Shown here: positions 1 through 6,598 of the stretch, one piece after another
Layout: each line of letters opens with the position of its first letter
Position numbering within the stretch: the first letter of the stretch is position 1
From: JBBKWG01 sp037968835
GTDB lineage: Bacteria > Pseudomonadota > Alphaproteobacteria > Rhodobacterales > Rhodobacteraceae
Assembly (NCBI GenBank): GCA_037968835.1
Contig: JBBKWG010000287.1
Coordinates: forward strand, 1 to 8,318
DNA: 8,318 nucleotides
Direction: 5' to 3'
Program-made: the position numbers and the translations under genes
Notes under the pieces: model-generated
Databases searched by the model: none
Seen by the model: only the letters and a program-made list of their open reading frames with translations
What the model was told of the DNA's origin: nothing

Positions 1-744
1 GCGATTGCGGCTGAGCCGCTGATCGGCGGGTTGGTGCATTCGAGCGTTCTGCACCATTCGTCGCTGGAACGCGCATTGGCTTATCGTTTTGCGCTGAAAC
101 TGGCGTCGGGCGAGATGTCCGAACAGATCCTGCGCGAGATCGCTGACGAGGCTTATGCGTCCAACTCCGAATTGGGCGAGGCGGCGCGCGCCGATCTGGT
201 CGCTGTGTTCGAACGCGACCCGGCGTGCCATCGACTGATGCAGCCGCTTTTGTTCTTCAAGGGCTTCCAGGCGGTGCAGGCCTATCGCGTCGGGCATTGG
301 CTTTGGAGCCAGCGACGTCGTGATATCGCCTATCTCATTCAGGCGCGGGTCAGCGAAGTCTTCGGTATCGACATTCATCCAGCGGCGCGGATCGGCAAGG
401 GACTTATGATCGACCATGCTCATTCCATCGTGATCGGTGAAACGGCCGTTGTCGGTGACAATGTGTCGATGCTGCATTCGGTGACGCTGGGTGGCACGGG
501 CAAGGAAGACGACGACCGGCACCCCAAAATCGGGGACGGCGTTCTTATCGGGGCCGGGGCCAAGGTGCTTGGCAATATCCGGGTCGGAAACTGCTCGCGC
601 ATCGCTGCGGGTTCCGTCGTTCTGGAAGAAGTGCCACCGTGCAAGACGGTTGCTGGCGTTCCTGCGCGTATCGTGGGCGAGGCCGGTTGCGCGCAGCCCG
701 CGCTTAGCATGGATCAGATTCTGAACGGAATGATAGCCGACTAG
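1..744 (+). CDS. cysE: Serine O-acetyltransferase, 5'-truncated by window edge
   Basis: Transfers acetyl from acetyl-CoA to L-serine, giving O-acetylserine, the first committed step of cysteine synthesis in the cytosol. The frame is open from base 1 and already reads family-like sequence (AEPLIGGLVHSSVLHHSSLE), so the true start lies upstream; the TTG at 31 is not the start. Numbering window codons, an N-terminal helical part runs to about 105, with the conserved FKGFQAVQAYRVGHWLW at 86-102, followed by a left-handed beta-helix of hexapeptide repeats (about 124-225). The catalytic Asp/His pair corresponds to Asp124 (DIHPAA) and His139 (DHA); His174 in DRHPKI is the other conserved active-site histidine. 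GETAVVGDN and TLGGTGK are typical. The protein ends GMIAD, without the C-terminal Ile used in model organisms to dock into CysK. A cysteine synthase gene follows at 813. Identification is secure. Confidence 0.96.
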   Translation, partial: AIAAEPLIGGLVHSSVLHHSSLERALAYRFALKLASGEMSEQILREIADEAYASNSELGEAARADLVAVFERDPACHRLMQPLLFFKGFQAVQAYRVGHWLWSQRRRDIAYLIQARVSEVFGIDIHPAARIGKGLMIDHAHSIVIGETAVVGDNVSMLHSVTLGGTGKEDDDRHPKIGDGVLIGAGAKVLGNIRVGNCSRIAAGSVVLEEVPPCKTVAGVPARIVGEAGCAQPALSMDQILNGMIAD

Positions 745-763
745 ACGTCTTCTGATGTATAAG

Positions 764-800
764 GTGATGTTCGGCTTTTTTGCCGGGCTTCACTTTTTTT
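764..800 (+). terminator. Intrinsic terminator or attenuator between cysE and cysK
   Basis: Bases 764-775 can pair with 782-793: GTGA/TCAC outside, one T:T mismatch, then GTTCGGC/GCCGGGC including two G-U pairs. The loop is six T (776-781), and seven T follow directly (794-800). This is the form of a rho-independent terminator. It starts about 20 nt after the cysE stop but runs right up to the cysK ribosome binding site, which starts at 801, so it could also control read-through into cysK. The structure is seen; the function is inferred. Confidence 0.6.
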
Positions 801-810
801 GGGGGACGAG
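801..810 (+). promoter_or_regulatory. Ribosome binding site of cysK
   Basis: The purine-rich GGGGGACGAG ends 2 nt before the ATG at 813, with its GGGGGA core at a workable distance of about 6 nt. It supports ATG 813 over an in-frame TTG at 780, which would start inside the terminator-like hairpin and add 11 residues unlike the family. Confidence 0.5.
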
Positions 811-812
811 AC

Positions 813-1886
813 ATGACCAGCAGACAAACGAATGGTCGCGGACGGCGGTACGACAGCATTCTTGAAACGGTTGGCGATACGCCAGTGATCCGGATCAACA
901 GGATCGCGCCGGACAATGTCACGGTCTATGTGAAATTCGAGGCCTTCAATCCAGGTGGGTCCGTCAAGGACAGGCTGGCACTGAGCATTATCGAGACTGC
1001 CGAGCAGGAGGGTAAGCTGAAGCCGGGACAGACCGTTGTCGAGGCGACCTCCGGCAATACCGGGATCGGTCTGGCCATGGTGTGCGCGGCCAAGGGATAC
1101 CCGCTTGTGGTCACGATGGCGGACAGTTTTTCAATCGAGCGTCGGCGCATGATGCGGTTTCTAGGCGCGAAGGTTGTCTTGACTCCGCGCGCGCTCAAAG
1201 GATTCGCGATGTACACTAAGGCCCGCGAGTTGGCCGAGGCGAACGGCTGGTTTCTTGCCAGCCAGTTTGAGACCCCGGCAAACGCCACGATCCACGAGAA
1301 TACAACTGCGCGGGAAGTCCTGGCGGATTTCGAGGGTGATCGGCTGGATTATTTCGTCACCGGTTACGGCACCGGGGGCACGGTGACAGGTGTCGGTCGG
1401 GTGTTGCGCAAGGAGCGCCCCGACACAAAGATTATCCTGACCGAACCCGCCAATGCGGCGCTTGTGAGTTCCGGCATTAAGCAAAGCCGTGACGGGAAGT
1501 TTCCCACTGGAAGCCATCCCGACTGGGAACCGCACCCGATCCAAGGCTGGACGCCCGATTTCGTTCCCTACATTCTGGAAGAGGCGATCGAGGGCAAATA
1601 CTATGACGACCTCATTCCGATTCCTGGACCCGAGGGTATGGCCTGGTCTAAAAAGCTGGCAACGCAGGAAGGTATTTTCACCGGGATTTCGGGCGGTTCG
1701 ACATTTGCAGTCGCCATGAAGGTGGCTGAAAACGCGCCCGATGGATCGGTGTTGCTGGTCATGCTTCCCGATACCGGCGAACGCTATCTTTCGACGCCGT
1801 TGTTCGAGGACGTTCCCGAGGGCATGACCGAGGAAGAGATCGCGATTTCTATGTCAACGCCGACCGGGCAGATGGCAGCCGAGTAG
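813..1886 (+). CDS. cysK: Cysteine synthase (O-acetylserine sulfhydrylase), long form
   Basis: PLP-dependent fold type II enzyme replacing the acetate of O-acetylserine with sulfide to give cysteine. In this 357-aa protein, PGGSVKDR carries the likely PLP lysine, Lys52; the substrate loop TSGNTG is at 79-84; QFETPAN at 151-157; the phosphate-binding GTGGT at 186-190; GISGG at 291-295, whose Ser293 probably faces the PLP ring nitrogen; and LPDTGERYLST at 318-328. Usual CysK proteins have about 310-325 residues. The extra length lies in an insertion around 219-240, before HPIQGW, and in an acidic tail after LFEDVP. Serine sulfhydrylases such as cystathionine beta-synthase share these motifs, but the cysE neighbour favours cysteine synthase. 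ATG 813 was chosen because of the GGGGGACGAG just upstream. The next gene starts 4 nt after the stop. Confidence 0.9.
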   Translation: MTSRQTNGRGRRYDSILETVGDTPVIRINRIAPDNVTVYVKFEAFNPGGSVKDRLALSIIETAEQEGKLKPGQTVVEATSGNTGIGLAMVCAAKGYPLVVTMADSFSIERRRMMRFLGAKVVLTPRALKGFAMYTKARELAEANGWFLASQFETPANATIHENTTAREVLADFEGDRLDYFVTGYGTGGTVTGVGRVLRKERPDTKIILTEPANAALVSSGIKQSRDGKFPTGSHPDWEPHPIQGWTPDFVPYILEEAIEGKYYDDLIPIPGPEGMAWSKKLATQEGIFTGISGGSTFAVAMKVAENAPDGSVLLVMLPDTGERYLSTPLFEDVPEGMTEEEIAISMSTPTGQMAAE

Positions 1887-1890
1887 CTCG

Positions 1891-2220
1891 ATGGCGATCT
1901 ACGAGGAAATGGCAGCCGCGATGAAAGCTGACGATGTCGGCCGCTACGTCGGTCTTTTGCACGATGATTTTCAGTACATCAGGCACAAGTCGAAAGATGC
2001 GCTCAGTCGAGATGAAATGGGCGCGCTGCTTGGCAAAGTCTGGAGCGGCGGAAATCGGGTGATCGAGGACATGCGCTGCATCTACGAGAACGACGAGATC
2101 CTCGTGATGCACACGACCCTGCGCTTCAAGAGCGGCTCGCGGGAGGCCGCGTTGATTTCGCATCTGAAGAAGGATGGAAAGGTGGTCCGGATCGAATCCG
2201 GTGTTTCCGATCTGACCTGA
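1891..2220 (+). CDS. NTF2/SnoaL-like small protein of unknown function
   Basis: 109 aa, no signal peptide or membrane segment. The order of elements fits a small NTF2-like (SnoaL/DUF4440-type) alpha+beta cone domain: an N-terminal helix (IYEEMAAAMKADDVGRYVGL), a typical LHDDFQYI strand entry, SRDEM before a second helix, then alternating strands (IEDMRCIYENDEILVMHTTLRF, EAALISHLKKDGKVVRIES). Such domains are enzymes (isomerases, dehydratases) or ligand-binding proteins, and no catalytic residue can be assigned by eye. The start is 4 nt after the cysK stop with only a weak Shine-Dalgarno, so translation is probably coupled to cysK. The family call is moderate; the role is unknown. Confidence 0.7.
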   Translation: MAIYEEMAAAMKADDVGRYVGLLHDDFQYIRHKSKDALSRDEMGALLGKVWSGGNRVIEDMRCIYENDEILVMHTTLRFKSGSREAALISHLKKDGKVVRIESGVSDLT

Positions 2221-2235
2221 TCGCGCGGTTCCGGT

Positions 2236-2520
2236 CTAGCCAGGATGGAGACAGAGGATCGTCTTGCCGTTGCGCGTGAGACGGCCTTCGTCACCTTTGG
2301 CGAACCAATCTATTTCGCCAGCGGCATAGCGCGTGCCGGACGCAGAAGGAACGCGCGGCAATTCGACTGCGGTTCCGTCGGCAAAGCGAAGATTGACTGA
2401 GTCATCTTCGGGAAGCACGTAGATGCTTGGGTTCCCCGCGCAGACCCACGTGTTGGTCCGGTTCTCTTCACATCCGGCCAGGGCAAGTCCACCGGCCAGG
2501 ATGAGGCTGACGCGCATCAT
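2236..2520 (-). CDS. MliC-like lipoprotein (putative C-type lysozyme inhibitor)
   Basis: 94 aa. The N-terminus MMRVSLILAGGLALAGC is a lipoprotein signal with lipobox LAGC and acylation at Cys17, so the mature protein should be a membrane-anchored lipoprotein facing the periplasm. The rest matches the MliC/PliC pattern: a Cys near the N-terminus (Cys27), beta strands (SVNLRFADGTAVELPRVPSA), the SASGTRY segment containing the SGxxY motif (Ser61-Tyr65) that in MliC inserts into the lysozyme active site, then WFAKGDEGRL and a second Cys (Cys90) placed to form a disulfide with Cys27. MliC proteins protect the cell wall against C-type lysozyme. The ATG overlaps the pdhC stop (ATGA) and no separate Shine-Dalgarno is seen, so translation is probably coupled. 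A second ATG follows at once (2517) and could also be used. The inhibitory activity is inferred from family. Confidence 0.82.
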   Translation of the reverse strand: MMRVSLILAGGLALAGCEENRTNTWVCAGNPSIYVLPEDDSVNLRFADGTAVELPRVPSASGTRYAAGEIDWFAKGDEGRLTRNGKTILCLHPG

Positions 2521-3848
2521 GCCAACATCGCGATCGGGTTTTCGAGATTTTCTTTGATGGCGTTCAGGAGTTGCGCACCAAGGGCGCCGTCGATGACCCG
2601 GTGATCGACACTCAGAGTTACCGACATGACCGTCGCCACAGCCAATTCGCCGTCCGCTCCGACCACTGGTTTCTTGACGCCGGCACCAACCGCGAGGATC
2701 GCGCCGTGGGGCGGGTTGATGACAGCGTCGAAGTTGTCGATGCCGAACATCCCGAGGTTGGAAACTGCAAAACTGCCGCCCTGGTATTCCCCGGGGGCGA
2801 GCTTGCGGTCGCGAGCGCGCGCGGCGAGGTCTTTCATCTGTGCCGACAGCGTGGAGAGCGATTTCTGCTCGGCGTCCTTCAGGACCGGCGTGAACAGACC
2901 GCCTTCGATCGCGACGGCAACGGCGACGTCCGAGGGCTTCAGTTTCAATATCCTGTCGCCAGCCCAGACTGCGTTGGCATCGGGAACCTGTTGAAGCGCG
3001 ATGGCGCAGGCTTTGATGATGAAGTCGTTGACCGAAAGCTTGACGCCGCGTGATTCCAGCTGCTTGTTCAGGGACGCGCGGAATTTCATCAGGGCGTCGA
3101 GTTGGATGTCGCGGCGCAGGTAGAAATGCGGGATCGTCTGCTTGGCCTCGGTCAGTCTGGATGCGATGATCTTGCGCATTCCGTCGAGCTTGACCTCTTG
3201 GTATTCGCGGCCCTCATACATTCTGGCAACCTGATCCGCACCCATTCCCGCTGGCATCGCGGTCTTGGGCGTGTCGCCTGGCTTGGCTGCGTCGGACGGC
3301 GCGGTGGCCTTGCCGGGTTCGGCTTTTTCGACGTCGGCCTTGACGATGCGGCCTTTGGGTCCAGAACCTTTTAGCTGGCTCAGGTCGAGGCCCTTGTCCT
3401 TGGCGATCCGACGCGCGAGGGGCGAGGCGAAGATGCGCGCGCCGTTGCTGCGTTCAGGTGCGGGCTCTTTCGTTGCATCGGTTTCACCACGTCCATTGCC
3501 CTTGGCCGGTTCGGTTTTTTCCGACGCTTTGTCAGGAGCCGTGTTCTTTGCCGCTTCGGCTTTCTTGGGTGCAGAAGATGTCTCGCCGATGTCGTCGGCG
3601 CTTTCGCCTTCTTCCAGCATCACGGCAATCGGAGTGTTCACCTTCACGCCTTCGGTGCCCTCGGCAATCAGGATTTTGCCAACGATGCCTTCTTCCACCG
3701 CTTCGAATTCCATCGTTGCCTTGTCGGTCTCGATCTCGGCCAGAAGATCGCCGGATGAAACGGTGTCGCCTTCCTTGACGAGCCATTTGGCGAGCGTGCC
3801 TTCCTCCATCGTCGGCGAGAGGGCGGGCATCAGGATTTCGGTGGGCAT
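2517..3848 (-). CDS. pdhC: Pyruvate dehydrogenase E2, dihydrolipoamide acetyltransferase
   Basis: Forms the core of the PDH complex and moves the acetyl group from lipoyl-lysine to CoA. In 443 aa: one lipoyl domain (about 1-85) with lipoyl-Lys43 in ETDKATMEF; an Ala/Pro/Glu/Lys-rich flexible linker (about 88-135); a peripheral subunit-binding domain (about 138-175, IFASPLARRIAKDKGLDL and GSGPKGRIVKADV); a second linker; and the catalytic domain (about 215-443) with the active-site motif DHRVIDG (His416, Asp420). A single lipoyl domain on E2 fits a partner E1 beta that carries its own. A GGAGG (3856-3860) lies 7 nt before the ATG, and the start overlaps the preceding stop by one base (TGATG). 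The stop overlaps the next gene (ATGA). The branched-chain and 2-oxoglutarate E2 are less likely because the E1 genes beside it are of PDH type. Confidence 0.96.
   Translation of the reverse strand: MPTEILMPALSPTMEEGTLAKWLVKEGDTVSSGDLLAEIETDKATMEFEAVEEGIVGKILIAEGTEGVKVNTPIAVMLEEGESADDIGETSSAPKKAEAAKNTAPDKASEKTEPAKGNGRGETDATKEPAPERSNGARIFASPLARRIAKDKGLDLSQLKGSGPKGRIVKADVEKAEPGKATAPSDAAKPGDTPKTAMPAGMGADQVARMYEGREYQEVKLDGMRKIIASRLTEAKQTIPHFYLRRDIQLDALMKFRASLNKQLESRGVKLSVNDFIIKACAIALQQVPDANAVWAGDRILKLKPSDVAVAVAIEGGLFTPVLKDAEQKSLSTLSAQMKDLAARARDRKLAPGEYQGGSFAVSNLGMFGIDNFDAVINPPHGAILAVGAGVKKPVVGADGELAVATVMSVTLSVDHRVIDGALGAQLLNAIKENLENPIAMLA
3588..3848 (-). repeat. Lipoyl-domain repeat, copy in pdhC
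   Basis: Codons 1-87 of pdhC encode a lipoyl domain matching codons 1-87 of pdhB (5238-5498) in 81 of 87 residues by my count; the differences are at 2, 31, 35, 62, 63 and 78 and are mostly conservative. At DNA level many third positions differ, so this is a diverged gene-segment duplication rather than a fresh repeat. Confidence 0.85.
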
Positions 3849-4108
3849 CAGGCATCCTCCGCAAGTGTAATCCGGTCGAACGGCGCTTTGGGACTGCCGT
3901 TTCCGATGTGTTGTACTTTCAGGGCGGCCAAGACCTGCCCCTGGTATTTTTCGAGCCAGCGATAGACTTCACCGTGGCCGGGACGGCGCTTTAGGCCGAG
4001 CATTTCCATGACCAGACTTTCGGGCACGAATCCAGCAACTTCGGTCCCGTCAACCGGGGCCGAAATGCGATAGGCTTCGCGAGTCATGTCGATGCCGTGG
4101 ACCTCCAT
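3848..4108 (-). CDS. Unrecognised small protein between pdhB and pdhC
   Basis: 86 aa, soluble, no signal peptide, membrane segment or cysteine. It starts 4 nt after the pdhB stop and its stop overlaps the pdhC start (TGATG); the pdhC Shine-Dalgarno lies inside its last codons, so it is part of the PDH operon. It reads as a short beta-rich N-terminal part (YRISAPVDGTEVAGFVPESL), a helix with LEKYQGQVLAAL, and a C-terminal strand (FDRITLAEDA). This order faintly recalls small DUF1488-type proteins, but I cannot confirm that. The start is uncertain: ATG 4108 has no Shine-Dalgarno and would rely on coupling, while ATG 4087 (7 codons in) has GGAGG at 4102-4106 but 14 nt away. Composition resembles the neighbours. 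An accessory role in the PDH complex is only a guess from position. Confidence 0.72.
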   Translation of the reverse strand: MEVHGIDMTREAYRISAPVDGTEVAGFVPESLVMEMLGLKRRPGHGEVYRWLEKYQGQVLAALKVQHIGNGSPKAPFDRITLAEDA

Positions 4109-4112
4109 GCGA

Positions 4113-5498
4113 TCAGCGGTATGTCACGGCCTTGACGGCTTCGATAACTTCCTTTGTCGATGTCAGCGCCAGCCGTTCGAGGTTTGCCGCGTAGGGCATC
4201 GGGACGTCCTTGCCGGTGCATTTCAGAACCGGCGCGTCGAGATAATCGAACGCTTCGCGCATGATCTCGGACCCGATATGGTCGGACATCGAACAGACCG
4301 GCCAGGCTTCCTCGACGGTGACGCATCGGTTGGTCTTCTTGACCGAACGAATGACGGTTTCAATGTCGATGGGGCGCAGAGTGCGCAAGTCGATGACCTC
4401 GGCAGCGATGCCATCTTTTGCAAGCGCATCAGCGGCTTCGAGCGAGTAGCTCATCCCGATTCCCCAACTTACGATCGTCACATCGTCGCCTTCGCGCCAG
4501 ACCCTTGCCTTGCCGAAGGGGATAGTGAAATCGTCGAGCTTGGGCACATCGAACGAACGTCCGTAGAGCATCTCGTTTTCAAGAAAGACGACCGGGTTGG
4601 GATCGCGGATCGCCTGTTTGAGCAAACCTTTTGCATCGGCAGCCGAATATGGCTGAACGACATAGAGGCCGGGCACGGCGGCATACCACGCCGCGTAATC
4701 CTGGCTATGCTGGGCACCGACGCGGGCCGCTGCCCCGTTGGGGCCACGAAACACGATGGGCGCACCCATCTGGCCACCGGACATATAAAGCGTCTTGGCG
4801 GCAGAGTTGATGATATGGTCGATGGCCTGCATCGCGAAATTCCAGGTCATGAATTCGACGATGGGGCGCAGGCCGCCCATGGCTGCACCGACGCCAATAC
4901 CGGCAAATCCGTGCTCGGTGATCGGGGTGTCGACAACGCGCTTGGCGCCGAATTCATCCAGCAGGCCCTGGGTGATCTTGTAGGCACCCTGATATTCGGC
5001 GACCTCTTCGCCCATGATGAAGACTTTGTCGTCGCGGCGCATTTCCTCGGCCATCGCATCGCGCAGGGCTTCGCGAACCGTGGTGGCCACCATTTCGGTG
5101 CCTTCGGGATAATCGGGTTCGACCGCGACGGACGATTTCGGTTTGGCAGGGACAGGCGCGTTTGTCGGCGTCGACTCGGCGCTTTCCTCTTCCTTGGTGT
5201 CAGATTCCGGTGGCTCAGAGGGGGCGGCCGATGCCTTGATGTCGTCGGCGCTTTCGCCCTCTTCGATCATGACAGCGATTGGGGTGTTCACCTTGACGCC
5301 TTCGGTTCCGTCCGAGATCAGGATCTTGCCGACGATACCCTCTTCGACGGCCTCGAATTCCATCGTGGCCTTGTCGGTTTCGATTTCAGCCAGAATGTCG
5401 CCGGATGCGACTGTGTCGCCTTCCTTTACCAGCCATTTCGCAAGCGTGCCTTCTTCCATCGTGGGAGACAGAGCGGGCATGAGAATTTCCGTAGCCAT
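4113..5498 (-). CDS. pdhB: Pyruvate dehydrogenase E1 beta with N-terminal lipoyl domain
   Basis: With E1 alpha it forms the thiamine-diphosphate enzyme that decarboxylates pyruvate and acetylates lipoyl groups. In 461 aa: a lipoyl domain (1-85, lipoyl-Lys43 in ETDKATMEF), an acidic and then Pro/Ala-rich linker (about 88-132), and the E1 beta transketolase-like part (about 135-461). Conserved points are MGEEVAEYQGAYK (162-174), TPITEHGFAGIGVGAAMGG with Glu195 matching the glutamate that contacts the thiamine pyrimidine ring, and GAQHSQDYAAWY with active-site His264. The C-terminal domain runs from about 335. Plain E1 beta has about 325-330 residues, so the excess is the lipoyl domain and linker, a fusion known in Alphaproteobacteria. 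GGAGG (5507-5511) lies 8 nt before the ATG, inside an 18-nt gap after pdhA. Confidence 0.96.
   Translation of the reverse strand: MATEILMPALSPTMEEGTLAKWLVKEGDTVASGDILAEIETDKATMEFEAVEEGIVGKILISDGTEGVKVNTPIAVMIEEGESADDIKASAAPSEPPESDTKEEESAESTPTNAPVPAKPKSSVAVEPDYPEGTEMVATTVREALRDAMAEEMRRDDKVFIMGEEVAEYQGAYKITQGLLDEFGAKRVVDTPITEHGFAGIGVGAAMGGLRPIVEFMTWNFAMQAIDHIINSAAKTLYMSGGQMGAPIVFRGPNGAAARVGAQHSQDYAAWYAAVPGLYVVQPYSAADAKGLLKQAIRDPNPVVFLENEMLYGRSFDVPKLDDFTIPFGKARVWREGDDVTIVSWGIGMSYSLEAADALAKDGIAAEVIDLRTLRPIDIETVIRSVKKTNRCVTVEEAWPVCSMSDHIGSEIMREAFDYLDAPVLKCTGKDVPMPYAANLERLALTSTKEVIEAVKAVTYR
5238..5498 (-). repeat. Lipoyl-domain repeat, copy in pdhB
   Basis: Partner of the pdhC lipoyl segment at 3588-3848, in the same orientation and 1,650 bases away. 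From the start codon to GESADDI both proteins align without gaps; after residue 87 the linkers are unrelated. Confidence 0.85.
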
Positions 5499-5516
5499 TG
5501 AAGTGTCCTCCCTCGA

Positions 5517-6530
5517 TCAGGCGTTTTGCGGCGCGGTGTCGCCTGCGTAAATGTCGGTCCAGAGCTCTTTCGGCTCGGGTTCGGGGCTTTCCTTCGAAAA
5601 CTCGGCGGCTGCGTTGACGATTTCCTTGATGTCCTTGTCGATGGCCTTGATCTCGTCCTCGATACTGGGATCGGCTTCGATCAGACGCTTGCGCACCTGT
5701 TCGATCGCGTCGCGTTCCTCGCGCATTTTCTGCACCTCGTCGCGGGTCCGGTATTTCGCGGGGTCGGACATCGAGTGACCGCGATAGCGATAGGTCATCA
5801 CTTCGAGGATGTAGGGGCCTTTGCCGGCGCGACAGTGCTCGACGGCCTTTTGGCCTGCGGCCCTCACGGCCAGCACATCCATGCCATCGACTTCTTCGCC
5901 TTCGATGCCGTAGGCAGCGCCACGCTCCCAGAGCGAGGGCGATTTGGTCGATCGCTTGATCGAAGTTCCCATGGCGTATTGGTTGTTTTCAATGACAAAT
6001 ATCACCGGCAAGTCCCAGAGTTCGGCCATGTTGTAGGTCTCGTAGACCTGGCCCTGGTTAGCCGCGCCGTCGCCGAAGTAGGTGAAGGTCACGCGGTCAT
6101 TGCCCATGTACTTGTCCGCAAAAGCGAGACCGGCGCCGAGTGGCACGTTGGCACCGACGATGCCGTGACCGCCGTAGAAGTGCTTTTCCTTCGAGAACAT
6201 ATGCATCGAGCCGCCCTTGCCACGCGAGAAACCACCTTCGCGTCCAGTAAGTTCGGCCATGATGCCCTTTGGGTCCATGCCGCATGCCAGCATGTGACCG
6301 TGATCGCGGTACGTTGTTATCCGGCGGTCACCTTCTTCGGCGACGGATTCAAGCCCGACAACGACGGCTTCCTGACCGATGTAGAGGTGACAAAAACCTC
6401 CGATCAAACCCATTCCGTAAAGCTGACCGGCCTTTTCCTCGAATCGCCTTATCAGCAGCATTTCGCGGTAGAAGTGAAGGAGTTCTTCTTTCGAAGCGTT
6501 CGATTTTCTTGTCGCCTTTCGTGCGGCCAT
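5517..6530 (-). CDS. pdhA: Pyruvate dehydrogenase E1 alpha subunit
   Basis: Thiamine-diphosphate-binding subunit of the E1 alpha2-beta2 enzyme, 337 aa, the usual size for the bacterial alpha type. Conserved features: REMLLIRRFEEKAGQLYGMG near the N-terminus, the GHGIVG loop (His122), the ThDP/Mg motif beginning GDGAANQG (from 153) and ending in ENNQ (Asn182-Asn183), and YRYRGHSMSDPAKYR (about 248-262), the loop that in mitochondrial E1 alpha carries regulatory serines. The C-terminal 70 residues are charged and helical. ATG 6530 was chosen because GGAGG sits at 6540-6544, 9 nt upstream; an in-frame TTG at 6557 would lie upstream of that site. The gene leads a tightly packed run: pdhB follows after 18 nt. 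Confidence 0.96.
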   Translation of the reverse strand: MAARKATRKSNASKEELLHFYREMLLIRRFEEKAGQLYGMGLIGGFCHLYIGQEAVVVGLESVAEEGDRRITTYRDHGHMLACGMDPKGIMAELTGREGGFSRGKGGSMHMFSKEKHFYGGHGIVGANVPLGAGLAFADKYMGNDRVTFTYFGDGAANQGQVYETYNMAELWDLPVIFVIENNQYAMGTSIKRSTKSPSLWERGAAYGIEGEEVDGMDVLAVRAAGQKAVEHCRAGKGPYILEVMTYRYRGHSMSDPAKYRTRDEVQKMREERDAIEQVRKRLIEADPSIEDEIKAIDKDIKEIVNAAAEFSKESPEPEPKELWTDIYAGDTAPQNA

Positions 6531-6539
6531 CGGCAGCAA

Positions 6540-6544
6540 CCTCC
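6540..6544 (-). promoter_or_regulatory. Ribosome binding site of pdhA
   Basis: A perfect GGAGG on the minus strand, 9 nt before ATG 6530. It decides the pdhA start. Confidence 0.7.
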
Positions 6545-6568
6545 GTGCAGAAAGCAATTTAGTTCAGC

Positions 6569-6598
6569 GTTAAACCATTGCGTACACCATGCCGTAAA
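6569..6598 (-). promoter_or_regulatory. Weak candidate promoter for the pdh operon
   Basis: On the minus strand TTTACG (6593-6598) and TTTAAC (6569-6574) stand 18 nt apart, each matching the sigma-70 consensus at 4 of 6 positions. They would start a transcript about 30 nt before pdhA. This is the best pair in the 139-base gap between the ftsB-like gene and pdhA, but matches of this quality occur by chance. Confidence 0.22.

Noticed and set aside
31..744. TTG at 31 as the start of cysE
   Set aside because: The frame is open to base 1 and the residues before 31 already match the CysE N-terminal region, so the gene is cut by the window edge.
2208..2223. CGATC-N6-GATCG hairpin over the stop codon of the NTF2-like gene, as a terminator between the converging operons
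   Set aside because: The stem has only 5 bp and no T-tract follows on either strand.
4086..5501. A 471-codon open frame on the plus strand opposite pdhB
   Set aside because: The minus strand encodes a complete lipoyl-E1 beta protein with all its motifs. The plus-strand frame shows no recognisable domain and is what GC-rich codon use produces on the antisense strand.
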